This document shows positions 1 to 13,000 of a DNA stretch of 64,000 nt, in pieces. Origin of the DNA: Aptenodytes patagonicus (Eukaryota > Chordata > Aves > Sphenisciformes > Spheniscidae); the NCBI RefSeq assembly GCF_965638725.1, contig NC_134949.1, positions 108,420,586 through 108,484,585 on the forward strand, written 5' to 3'. Position numbers and translations under genes: made by a program. A model generated the notes under the pieces. The model made no database searches. It was not told the DNA's origin and saw only the letters and a list, made by a program, of their open reading frames with translations. Position 1 is the stretch's first letter. Each line of letters opens with the position of its first letter.

Positions 1-3000
1 GGACAGATACTGTACTGTCACTTATGTGATCTTTTTTGAGTTGCTTAGTGTAGCACTGTATTGCTAAGTCTATGTATAATCTTATGCTATAATTGTCATT
101 ATAGAAAGACACTACTACGGATAAAGCTTTCTGACTTCTTTTTTTTCCCTACCTGTGTAACTGGTGACAAGGCCATTATATAAAGATTTCTCCTGAAATG
201 AACCTCTGTAGTCATCAGAGGTACTGAAAACTGCTCAGAAGACATGCTTTTAAACTGTGAATTTGAAAAGATTATAAGGATTAATATAGCTGAACTTGAA
301 AACAATGACATATCAATGATGTTGGGATAAGATATTTTAAACGCTTGAATTTGTCATTGTAAGGTCTACAGGTTCATTTAATTTTTCATTAGCATAACAG
401 ACTAAATATCAATCTTTCCTTTATTGCTGTGTTTTGTAGTGCTTTCAGACAGTTAATTTAAAGCCAGTCGTCTTTTGATCCCTAGTTGATGGACACATAA
501 GGGACTGGAGAATTGCAGGTGGTTTGATTTGCGCTTTTGCAGCACTTCCAGTAGCTCAAAATGTTACTGTTTCTTGAATTTCCTAAAGATGTACATTTGT
601 GAAATTTAATAATTTTTGGCTCATTGTATAGAGCAGGACTATTATAAAAGTACTTAGTCCTAGCAACACTCTGCATCTTCATTTTACTGTGATATCAAGT
701 CAAGTTCACTTTTAACATCTTTGTATCTACACATTATTCTGCTCAGAAAGTTGGTCAGACTGTCTTCTCTTTAAGGAAGGGATAAGATGGCTTCCTGTCT
801 TCTCCCCTCCCTTCTCCCCCACCCCTAATAATAATTAAAATTTAAAAAAAGAGAAAAGGGAGCTTGGCTGTAATAGCTAATACACTGTATTAAGAAGAAT
901 GAAAATGTACACAAATCCATCTTGTTGGGAGGAGAACAGGCCAGCTAAAAGAGAGACTTTTTTGACATAATATTAGCATAAATAGATTAAACGTAGGTGA
1001 GAAATGAAAGAAAACTGCCTGTTATAAATTTGTGACTGTCTTTTTAAAATTATTAATAAATGCTTGTATTTTTATTTTTACATTTAAGATGATTTGAGTA
1101 GAGTATGAGTTAAGTTAGCGGGAAAATAGCAAGGCATTCTTTAGCCAAAATCATGGCATTTTCTAACCTGTGACCCTAAGACACAGTAAGTGCCTGAGCT
1201 CACCAGCACTTTGCATTGCAATCCAAGGTTGATAGCGTGGGCCCCCATCTCACCTGCACGTTGCAGGTGGTGGAAAGCTTGTAGAGAGGATCAAGAAAAA
1301 GCCTTCCAGCAACTGCAGACTATGCTGAAAGTCTTGGGCATGAAGAAATTGAGTACATACTTCAACATCAGGTGTCATGGGAGCAACATATCACATCTCC
1401 TTCATTGCCCTTCTTAGAGCAGGTCCCTTACTGTCTATTGACCTGGTTTTCTGGACCAGCCTCTGGAGAGAGCTTAAGTAAACTTCTTGTTGATTTTTTT
1501 GAAAGTCCTGCTGTATCATTACTGTATTGATCTTTATTACGCTGAAACCGATGGTGTACAATATTTTCCTCCAAGTTTTAAAAGCAGTTTTCTTTATTAA
1601 AAAAAAGCATGGAAAAATGTAACAATGCCCACCTGTTAGCAGGTATGACTGGCCACCTTCCTATGTGGTGTTTGTAGCCACATTATATGAAGCTAGGCAA
1701 GAAATGTAAGAGCAGAATTGGCCCGTGTGAGGGGGACTCTGGAAGAAGAAAGATTTTCCCTCTTTTCCTTGCACCATAAAAAAGGCAGAGCTCTGATCTG
1801 AGTGATGCTGGTCAGAGAAATGATCTTTCAAGATAAAAATGAACAAATTAAATCCTGCTTTTGAAGTATTAGGACTGAGTCATGCAATAAGTATCTAAAT
1901 CTTTTCAGTGATGGAAGCTTTTAGATGTAGATAACCATTTAAGCTTGCTCTGCTTTTGAACTGAAAATAAAATAGTGATATGGCAGTGTAATAGGATGAG
2001 TGTAACATTAAAAAAAGATGGGTGTGAAAGGCAGGGTGAGCATGAAGCAATGAAAGTTCTAATTGTTCCTTAAGGTGAAAAGCTGTTGCTGCTGAAATGG
2101 TGATTCTTCAGCTACCGTAGTGCACATGCTGTGATTTTTTTACTCTGCTACATTGGATATTGTTATCATGCAGCAAAATGTCTGAATCATCACGCCATTG
2201 GGGAGGCTAATGATTTGGACTATAATAGGACTTGTTACCAGAAACAAGATCTGGAATCCTTCAGTGGTGTTTGCAGTATTTCCAACTCGGTGAATAAATA
2301 CATCCAGAGCACACTGTAGCTGATACACTACTTATGAGTTAAAGCTGCCTGTGCTTGAAAAACTCCTGCTAGAAAACAAGCCTTTACTTTTATCAAAGGG
2401 AGCTGAGGGGAACAGCTAAAACACTCCAGGGTGAAGTGGATAATCATTTTGCTGGCTGAAGTACCAAGATGAATAGTTCGATGCTTGCAGTATATCTTAC
2501 TGTACCTTCCTGACATCTAAGATGTAGATTCCTGAAAGCCACAGACGGATGTGGACTCACTATGTTTACAACCCTGCAGCGTCTCTGTCCCTGAAATGGG
2601 TACCCTGAAAGGTGAAAGGTCTTTCCAAAAGTGCAGAATGAGCCCAACAGCTGTCACTTGCCTATGCAACTCTCCACTGAAATATTTTTTAATGTGTTGA
2701 AGCTGACATTACAAAATCTGCCTTAACTTACTCCAATCTTCAGAAGAAAACTCAAGGTATATGTAGCTTGCAGTCAGTCAGTGGTCATGCAGCAGATCTG
2801 TTAATTGCTGCTGCATCTTGGAGAGTGACCCTGCCTGTAGTAATTAGTACAGCATTATCTTTGAAAGGGAAGTGAAGAAAACACTTTGCCTGCTTTGCTT
2901 AGTGTCCAGGCTGTGTCAGAAATGAGAGGTGTCTCACTGATGCTCCAGTATCATTTTTGTCCTTCCTATTCCTAGTGAAAGAGACTTGAACTTGGACATG

Positions 3001-6000
3001 ATTTTTCTTACCATTATGTCACAGTGGGATTTCTATGATAGGATGAAGTAGTGTGATAAGGCTGGGGAAGATGAGTTAGCAGTAGGTTTGGATTTGCATG
3101 CCATCATGGATGTCCCCACTGTAGTCTCTTCCCATGGAACATCCTGTGCTGTACTTGGGGTCGACGGTGCTTCTGCAGTCATTAGGGTGGGATCAGTCTC
3201 CTCTAACTAGGTCATCTAGGGGTTAGGTGTCCAGTCTGTCAGATGTCAAGGCTCCTTTTAGAGTCATCAGAGACAGACTGATACCTTTTGGAGACTTGGA
3301 TATTAATCTTAGGGGATGAATTGCCCCCTAGAGAGATGTGTACTTCTCACCTTTGGCTGGCTACAGAGTGAGTCTCACCTGGCTGTCTAGGAGTTGTGCA
3401 TCCAGTGTGAAGTTTAGATAAGGATCTTGCAGTTTAACATTAATGGGACCTTTAAAAACACTGATACAAAGCAGGAGACAGCTAAGGTTTCCAGTGTGTG
3501 AACACATGAGATTACCATGCTGTAAGTAATTTATTGTCAGGTAAATGTTAGATAATTGTCTTTAAAATGGCTATGACTTGAGTTCATGCTGGCTGAGAGG
3601 CATCGAGTCTTTCAGAGACAATAAATTTTCTGCTGGTAACCTGAAATGACGGAATAAGTTCAAGCTTTCAGCTGTGATACTCAAATGCAGACAAGGTAAC
3701 CACTACTTATTATTGCTTTACCTTTTGCATTTGACTGCAAAAATGCAAGTCTTCTTTCAGGATCTTGACTTTCAGCTGTTGTACGTAAATGTTACCTGTG
3801 AGAATCGTCATTAGGTACAAAACCCAACTCATTGTAGAAATGCAAAACATCATCAGGGAGAGTGTTGGAGTGTTGTTTTTTTTGCAAAAGTTTAGAGCAG
3901 GTCGACAAACAAGGCAGCTGAAAGTTGATGTTACTTTCTCATAATGGCTATTAGTAACTGGTAATGGTTTGAATTAATTAATCTTCCGAAAGGCATGCTA
4001 TTAATTCTGTTCTTATTAATTTGTTTTTTTGATTTTTACGCTTTTTAACTGCAGTATTTTTCTGGCTTGACTGGGAAAGAAAGGTATGCTGTTGTGGGGT
4101 GAGGAAAAAAAAAGCCTAATAAGGTGCAATATGCTAGACAAATTAATTTTGAATCCCAGCAACTTATGAAGGGCATGGAGCTGCAATTTTGAGGGGAAAT
4201 AAGTAGATTAGCACTGCATAGTTCTTATCTGTTTTCTCTTTGGAGACTTGTACAGGTGATTTGGTCTAAGGAAACTTTCAACCCCATGAGTGGGGGCCAT
4301 ATTAAAGGGGCTGTTTGAAGAGTAGCCATCCTGTTCTACAGGTCCTTCTCTGTCCATCTAGTGCACCTGTAGCATGTCCTCTGTGAGAATTTCTGACTCT
4401 TATCTCTGCTTTCTAATTGAGTGTATAGAGTCTTACATATCTATGTTCAGTTTTTTTTTTGAAAAAGATGTTGTTGAGTTAGAGTGCTTATGTTTGAATG
4501 ATGCAGTCTTAGTTCTAGTCTTAGAAGATGTTAGTCGTCTTAGTTGTTAGCAATTCTTGAGTAATACAAGCCAGAGTTGAACATTACAATGTGGTTCATT
4601 TTATTGTTTTCCTTCTAGTTTGACACCATTTCTAGAATAATTCAGACAGAAAGTGAGCTAATAAATGGCTTCCAAGTTTTTTTATTGATCAAGCATAAAG
4701 AAAAGATAAATGCTGATGTTAATGCATTGCACTGTTCATTATCTTGTGTGGTTGAACTGTGATTTAGTTTCTGCATGCTACAGCAAGAAGATATTCGACT
4801 GAAATCTCTGCTTACAGTTCAATAAATCAGGTCTTTTCTAGCTAGACAGTTCACTCAATTTATTTCAACAGATGTTCCTGTTCTGCTATGTTTTTCATGC
4901 TTTCCTAACACTGTTCAGGAACCTCATTCTGAAATGTATTCTTGGTGCATTTCAGCTGAAATTTAGGCAGTGAAGTCTGTTATTTTGACATGGCAAAAGC
5001 TGAGCTGATTATTGCTGCAGGCTTTGGAAAACTGAATACTTTTATTCTAATGTCTGTTACATTCTGGACTAATTGCTATTTTTGTATAATCAGGTGGACT
5101 GATACCTTGTGTGTTCTGACTGATATTTCTACCAATTCCAAAGAAAAAACAGTGCTGGCATCTAAATATCAAAGGTGTTTACCCAGGTATTTCCCAAGCT
5201 GTTCTGGCAAACCCTCAAGGAGACATGGGGAATTAGCGACAAGGTTAGGATTTCTCAAGATCCTGCAGTGTCGTCATTGTAGAGATAAGCAAATAGTAAT
5301 GACTTGGGCTTTAAAACACAACTACATTTTCTGTATTATTATTTCAGAAAGTCTTATTCATCATAGCTGTAGAGCCTAATACAGTGTCAGCTAAAACAAC
5401 AGAGGAGACCTGTGCTTCTGTAGGCAGATACTAGCAGCTTTGATATAGAAATCCATTTGAGAAACAAGTTCCCAGTGTTTTACCAGCTAATACATGCTGG
5501 GTGCTCCCAAGATGAGGAAATGTTTTCTGACATCTCCAAGCAGGTTTAATTTTGTTTGCTTCCCAGAAGCTTGGTTTGCTGTCCTTCCCTCACTTTCTGC
5601 TGGAGTTTGTATTTTTAATGTGTGACCAGGGTGCTCAGACTGAAGCTCACTCAAGAACCTGGATCTATGTGTACTGGTGAGGATGTTTCTTTCACTCCAG
5701 CAATTTTGAGTGTTGCTTATCTGTATATGGTGTTTGTTATGGCATCATTTCTAATGCTTCCTTGCAGCTGTGTAATATTTCAGCTAATTATGTGGCTTTA
5801 TGGTTTGTTTTTCTTTGTACTCTATGAATTGCCTTCCAAACTGAAGCTTTTTGGAGAGAGTGGTTAGTGTTTAGGTGTCTCTGGTGCATTTCCAGTAATG
5901 CTCTTGGAAGGCTTCTGTCATGTGGAAAGAAGAATGAATGGTTTTGCATTGAAACAGCTTTCTTGTAAAAGTGAAGACCTCAGATTTCCCTCCTCGTGGA

Positions 6001-9000
6001 CAAGTTACTAAGCTACTTGTTGTTGCCTTTGAAAAAAGGAAATAATAGCACAGGCAAACACTGAAAATTAATAGCCGGTATATCTTGGTGAACCATGCTG
6101 CCAGGTGTTGTGCAGTAGGCGTCTCTCAGTCTCTGTTCTTTCTGTCCTACTTCATACAAATAAATATTCCCTGAGCCAATTCCCTTACAGATTTGTCTGG
6201 AGTGCTCATGGATCTCTCTTTGCTGGTTTGAACACTAATTCTTTAAGAGCAAGTGTATATGCTGGCTAAAGTGTCCAAGGCTCCAGTTTTATCATCATCT
6301 GGGGTTCACACACACACTCTGTTTTTCAGCTTCTCCTGTAGAATGAGAGTAGCTGTAGGAAAAACTGAATCTATCTTGTCTCCTTGCTTTTACCAAGCCA
6401 ACTGAATTTCGGTGAAGCCCCAGGTAGAAATTCCACAGCTGTAGAATAGATGCTCTGTGTGTTCATAATCTGGGATTTTATTTCTTAGACATTTGATCTA
6501 GATGCTTATCCTGAGGTGTCTGCTCATTGCTTCTGCTTTAGGGGAAAAGAGGACTTGATCCTTCCTTGAACTGAGAGAAAATGTCCTTCAGCACTGGTCA
6601 CAAACAGCAATTTGAGATATTGTGGATGCAGAAAACTAGGAGGAAGTGTCAGTACAGATGCTAAACTGGATTAAGTGATGGCTGAAAATATATGAAATTC
6701 TGCTCTTCATCTGAGTGATAGTTGTTGCTATGGGGAAACATTACTTTACAAAAACTCTTCTCTTGATGTAGTCCAAAGAAATTAAGTAAACACAAACTGT
6801 GTTTGTAGAGTTTATTCCTATTTTTCTTATATCTTCACCATAAAGGGAAGCTGGGGCGGGGGGCAGAATCTCTTTTCTAGCAGAAGCTATCTAAAACACC
6901 TGGATAAACCCTGGACTGTATTCTCTCTCTGAAATACAAATACCAGTAATGCTTTTATAAGAAGGCTAGAAAACTATTGGAAATGAGAATCAATGATGTA
7001 TTTTGGTTGCACTTACCAGAAGTCTTCATGCTAGTAGTAGCCTGATGTGGGGTGAAATATTGAAGATGGTGCTGTTTATATATAGTCTTTTTCACAGAGC
7101 TGTTTAAGGATTTGTTGAAGTAATTACAATAGGTAGATTGATGGCAATCTTCTTGCAAAGTAACTCTAGCCTTGCATCCTCAGTGCTTTTAATAGCCCAG
7201 CTGCAGAAGCCAACCATCTCTGCACATGTGGTGTTCAAGTAAGCCTTTGCTTTGGTAGGGGCTTACAGTTACAACAATGCTTTCCTGTTCTTCCTGTAAC
7301 TTCTAGTTCTAAATTACTTGTGCATCTCTTAATCCTAGACTTTCCCATCTCATGATAGTCATGTTCAAAGGATATCTTGTTTTCTTTTCTGATGTTGAGA
7401 TGTTGAAAAAGCTTTTCAAATGTTTTATGGACCTTTCTATTTCTGAGGCATTTTAAACCTCAACTGTTTTAAGCAATCGTCCTGGATTTTTTTCACTGTC
7501 TTTGGAGGCTTTTTACCTTTCAGAAGAAGCTTCCTCTCCGACACCCCCCCCCCCTCCTCCAGTGTTTTCAAATTACCTTCAGTAGAGTTGGAAATATATC
7601 TGGCTTCTGCAATCTGCTAGTTGTGCAACCAAGGCATACACAAAATTCCTCTGAAATAAAACTCATTTCTACCTCTGTCTGTTTCCTACTGGCTGTTACT
7701 TCTGGCTGTTTCCTTTTTGATTACTACAGCATTTTACAGCTCCCCCACCTTTGCCTTTTTGTGTTCCTTTTCAAGCATTTTCATGCAAATGTTTAAATTC
7801 CTGAGTCATCTTGTGGAAGTGTTTTCTTGCCTCACTTCCCATTTTCCTTCTTGCAACACCCTCACTGTTCTGCTCTTCTACATAAATTCATGCAGTATGT
7901 GCTCTCGCACAGTTATTGCTACATAGGTGGAACACGCTAATCTGAGAAATTTAATTTTCTTGGAGAGATCTATCTTGGATTTGGCCAGGCAGACTTCTTA
8001 CTGCTGTTTCTGATAACACTGCCAAGTGGTAAAACATTGAGATTACTATGAAGAGCAGCTAGTGTCCAATTACGGGCCACCTTGACTCATGTCAAATAGT
8101 AACCTATTTTAGAGAGCTTCACTGGTTTCAGTGTTATAGTCATCTACTGGTTACCTATTTCTGCAATTGGATGCCATTTGGAGATAAGCTAATGGATGCA
8201 TTTGAAGTTATTGATCAAGGACTGCCCCTTGAAGGGAACTATATCCAGAGACTGAGTTTACAGTAGTAAGTATCAGGAGAGGGACTTTGAGCTTTGTGAA
8301 AGAGGTACAGATATCCTTGGATCTGCATAAACGATACCTTCTGCTTTCAAACTGAGCTGAGGAACTTTGAAATGCTTTAGGCTAAAGGGTGTCTCTACAT
8401 GTTTCTGGAGGGGCTGCATGCGCAAATGTGGTGTTATTAACAGACTTAAGTCCTGCTGTTCAATTTTACTTTGTATCTGCCTTCTGGTCACCATCCTCTG
8501 AGAAGTGTCAAAGAAATATGCCAGTGAAACTGATAGAGGACAGGTCCTGAAGGAATGTAGTAAGCTTATAAGAGCAAGATGACTGTTTCGGGCACATCAA
8601 AGAAAATACTGGGTCCAATTTCAGATAGTGCATGTTTAAGTTAAATTTCTTGAACCTAGGGCATCCCGTTTGCTTCTTAATACAGGCATGTGCTATACTA
8701 AGGAGCTTTGCAGGGACCTGGCAAAATAAGGCAATTGTGTGACACACGGTAGGTCAAATTGATTGTTGATGTATGCAAGTTAATGTACAAGAAGGAATAA
8801 TGTGTGCTATTTACATTCCGCTTTGTTAGCTTCAGAATTAACTGCACTCCACAAATAAAAAATGGCTTGGTATCATTAAGAAACAAAATTACAGGCAGGT
8901 TGTGGAAAGAACAGGGGAAATAATACTTAATGTCAGTCACCCTAACTGTGGTGTGCAGCCACCTGGAAAGCAGCGTGTGCTCTTAGCCTGCTTCTGACAA

Positions 9001-10016
9001 GAGAGTAGAGATGGAGGTGGAAGAAGCAAAAATAATTAGTGGTATGGAAAAATCCTGCTAAAAGGAGGCGTGCAAAGACTGGGAGCATTCTCCTGGAGAC
9101 AAAATGAATAGAAAGAACCACTGAAGAAAGCTTCAAAATGGATTAAGTTGTACACAAGTTGAATAGCTGGGCAAGAGAAGTATTAATGCTCTTCTCTACT
9201 TTCTCATGACTGCAGAATAACCCTTTCAGTTACATGGACAGTCATCATGTTTATTCAAGAAGTGCTACAGGCAGACATGAGAATCATGGGCAACAGATGA
9301 GGACAGTTGAAGGGGGAGCATACTCGTGGAGTGCAATGTGGAATTTAAACCAGCAGTGTAAGAATATATCTGGTTATGTTAATGCAGGCAAGAGGAGGTG
9401 CAGCTGAGAAGCAGCAGTGTTGCATGTTGGGGGACTGTGTTGGCACAATTCTAGTGACTCTGTGAAACATCTGAGAGGTGTACCTGGTGTCTGTAGTTTC
9501 ATTGTTTTAAACCCTACAACAGGTAACCTCTGCAACTTCTCTGCAAGTACCTCCAGGTGCCAACTGGCTGAGTGCTGCTGCCTGCTGCTGCGTGGGTCTC
9601 CTGACCTGGTGAGGACTCAGTGAGATGCTTAAGCGAGGTTGAAAGCTGCAGGCATTTTGTAACTTTCTTTTGCCCTGTTTAACTTGTAGATCAAACCAAG
9701 TTCCTTATTTGGCTAATAATGCTATATACAGCTGAGAATTTTTCACAGAAAAATATTATGTTCTGAATTCCTTTTTAATAAAGCAATTTTCAGTTTAGAG
9801 ATGTGAGGATAAGTGGCATCAAAAATGGTATCTGCGGGAGGTGCTGTTCAGCATGGTCAATGTCATTACAAGATAAAGGATATTCCTACAGATGTGAGGA
9901 GTTATGGGAAAGGTTAGTCCCAAGGTACTTAAAGAATTGCTGACTTTTGGCTTGGTTTAAAACCAGATAAGACTTTTATATCTTATTTTTTGAACGATCT
10001 TGTGATTGATCTTTTT
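1..10016. other. Unique AT-rich noncoding DNA
   Basis: I see no recognisable coding exon, RNA gene or mobile element here. Open frames are short (at most about 130 codons, at 4990-5379), lack similarity to anything I know, and are not framed by convincing splice sites. Small features include a (CA)n tract near 6309, a C11 run at 7544-7554 followed by CT-rich sequence, and scattered A and T runs. The base composition and lack of CpG-rich patches fit bird intronic or intergenic sequence. A diverged or very short exon could be missed by eye. Confidence 0.6.
7544..7560. repeat. C11 homopolymer and CT-rich tract
   Basis: Eleven C residues (7544-7554) are followed by TCCTCC. The complementary strand is a G11 run next to GGA repeats, so this is a length-variable simple repeat that may form a G-rich structure. 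No gene context explains it. Confidence 0.85.
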
Positions 10017-10066
10017 GAGTGATATGAGTGATTTTAGGCAGGAGTGATATGAGTGATTTTAGGCAG
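10017..10066. repeat. Perfect 25-bp tandem duplication
   Basis: Two identical 25-bp units lie head to tail (10017-10041 and 10042-10066), each beginning GAGTGATATGAG and ending TTTTAGGCAG. Each unit itself contains GAGTGAT and GAGTGAT-like sub-repeats. The units are identical, which implies a recent duplication, probably by replication slippage. No coding frame is involved. Confidence 0.95.
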
Positions 10067-13000
10067 GTGTAATTTTATTAGTTTTAAACAGAAAAAGTCA
10101 ATGTTTTATACCAGAGAACATAAAGCCTCTTAAACCTCTGAATATTGCAACTGCAATTACAGGATTTTTTGTTTTGCTTTTGTTTTCTACGTATGTAAGA
10201 ATGATGTTAGTTTACGCAATTCTGTTGCATAACAGAAACATTTTTCCTTGTTTCAGATACTGATTAACAAGATCCTAGCAGCATTGTCTTTTGGTTTCTC
10301 AGTCTTGTTTCCAGTGTACCAAAGTGTTAATCAACCAGATTACTTAATAGCACATGAACATGTAGCGTAAGAACAGCTAAATGAAATATCTAATTCTATT
10401 AAAGCTTCTCTTCATGTCCACACCAAAGAAATCACTTCTAATTTTTTTATTTCATGATTCATAACTGCTTAGGAATTGGTATTCTTGGCAATGTAGTGTC
10501 TTTAATCGCACAGCTGTCTGCTGTTCTGATGTGTACGTAATATGTGTATGATATTGTGGAGGTTGCTCTAGAGTACTGAGAAAATGACATAAGGGTACAT
10601 GGTTTGGTGATAAAGTTAACTACCTCTACATTAATAGCAATAATATTGTCGGGGCTGTTGTATTAATCCATTTGACCTACTTTTACCTATAAAACCACAG
10701 TAATATGTAATACTATTACATAAACACACTGGCTTCTCATGATGAACTGTTGCTAACAAAACTCACTGAAGACATTTCTTTAGCATAAGCAGTCTTTATG
10801 TACTGCAGCTGAAAGATGCTTAAGACCAAACATCCTTTTACAATCACTTATGCGCTCTTATTGCTTAGTGGACAGCATTGTGAAAGATACCTCAGTGCGT
10901 GTCTGGCTTGGACCATCTTCATAAGGTTTGTTTTTGGAGGCTGTGAGTATACCTTAACCCTCTGACAGCAAGAGTTGGCCAACAGAGACCAGCTTTTGCT
11001 GCAGGGTTAAACTTGCTTATCAGTTCTCTTGCTTGCTCCAAGAGAGGCTGGGTGACTGTTAAATGGTAGTTTTTGAGTGGCAGTGGTGCCCCCCTTAAGC
11101 ATCCTGGTGCTGGCTCCCATGCAGCACGTGTGCTGGGGAGCTGGGGTGGTCATTGGTACTGTTACCTGTGGATATGGGAAGGGACTCTGGGCTGTGTTAT
11201 GCCTTGGGAAGGGGCAGGGGTTATCAAGAGCTATCACTTGTGCCAGGAGGTCTCCAGCCACATTTAGGGAGCAATGGTGGGCAGGCATGGATGGAATGAG
11301 TGCCCTGGGGCACTGGTATTTGCCCTTCCCAGGAAGGGTGATTGCCCCAGCATGGCAGAAGTCAGTGCTGGGGGCTGAGCCAGCCGGTCTGGGGCAAGCA
11401 CTCTTCTCCCGTTCTTTGTGGAGCTCCTGCTAGCAAAAGTCATGCTTCTAACTCATACCCTCCTCCAGTGGAAGCAGGATCACTATAAAATGTGGGGGAG
11501 TATGTGTTTTTACATCTTAAAATTTAAACTATGAAGCAATTAGGTATGGAAACCTTTTTAACCTGTTAGAAAGCAGGCTTTCACTAGAGTACTATTGCTA
11601 GATTTTCTAAGCCATAGTAGAGCTGTCTCAGAGGAGCACAGAAAGTATTTAGTTATGTAATTTATTCCATAAAATGGGTAAGGTGTAATATAATTCTTAG
11701 AGCTGGTGAGCATACTATGCATGTTGTGGCTCTACTGAGCTGAAATAGTTCACTTACATTGCCTGTAGTAGATGGTTCACAGAATTTTTTAACACATGGA
11801 CATGTTATGCTTTGCCTGTAGAATGCCCAGGTGCTTGACTAAGATGCCAAGACTCCTCACAAGGAACGCAACCACCACCAAACATTTCTTTGCTTATTTT
11901 AGCACCCCCCACCTCTCCCTCAATAATCACAAAAAGGAACTTTTCATTTTTTAAGCCTAAAGCATAAGAGTTCTCACTAGCGATTACTTAATGCCTCAGG
12001 AAAACAGCAATGCCACAAAACCAAGGAAATTAAATCATATCTGATGTGGTGTTTCCTCTGGATCTAGTGGAGAAGAGCGCTAGAGAGATCTCTTACCCTG
12101 ACATTGTTTAGTGGTGAGTGTTGCTGCAGTGTGTGATGTGGCTCTTGCGTGCGTAATTTTGGCATTGTTTGCTGTGCTGCATAGATCTTGACTTGCCTGA
12201 GGTGATGAGATTTGGGATGAGGTTGTTGGGGAGGTTAAGTCCAGAAGACCAACGCTGGAAGTCTGAAGGGAGATACATGGAAGTTTGTGCTTTGAACATT
12301 TTTGCAAGGCCTAGAGTTGCTGTAGCAGCAAAGTGCATGTGCCTTTAAGAACTGTGAAACATTTTTGTTAATGCGTAAATTCAGAGTGGCAATATCTGCA
12401 AAACAGAACTTTAAAAGACCCTTTCATCTGAAGAAATAATCTGACTTTTGAGAAGCATTGAAAACCCTCAGGTCCTTCTCGCATTAATGCAGGCAGAGGA
12501 GATACTTGAGTGGCACTGTGGATGCTGCCCACTAAGCTGCATGCCTCCTTGTCATGGGAAACTATAGAAACTAAAAGCTGAAGGAATTCATGGTGGTGAG
12601 GGAGAGGGACTGTCAAGGATTATATGATGCAAAAACCCACCATCACTTGTTGAGAAGGTCTTTGTGTCAAACATCAGCGGTGCCTGTTCTGCAGAAGCAT
12701 GGGCACAGGCATGTCCTGGTTTGGTACTCTTCCCTAAGCAATTGCTAATCGCCAGTAACGGTGACAGTCTGTGAGGCCAGGGACCCCTTACGCTTGATAC
12801 GATTTTGTGTGTATATATCTCTCCATGTAAGTAAAAACAAGCTGAAAGGTTGTATTTCACAATATCTTCTTTAGCTGATAAACAGAGAGCAGTTAGTTCT
12901 ACAGATCTTTGAGTGACTGTTTCATGATAAAAAAAACCCTGATATTGAGATCCAATCATTGCACCGGTCTGTTGAGAGATAAGGCCTGTTAACTGTTTAA

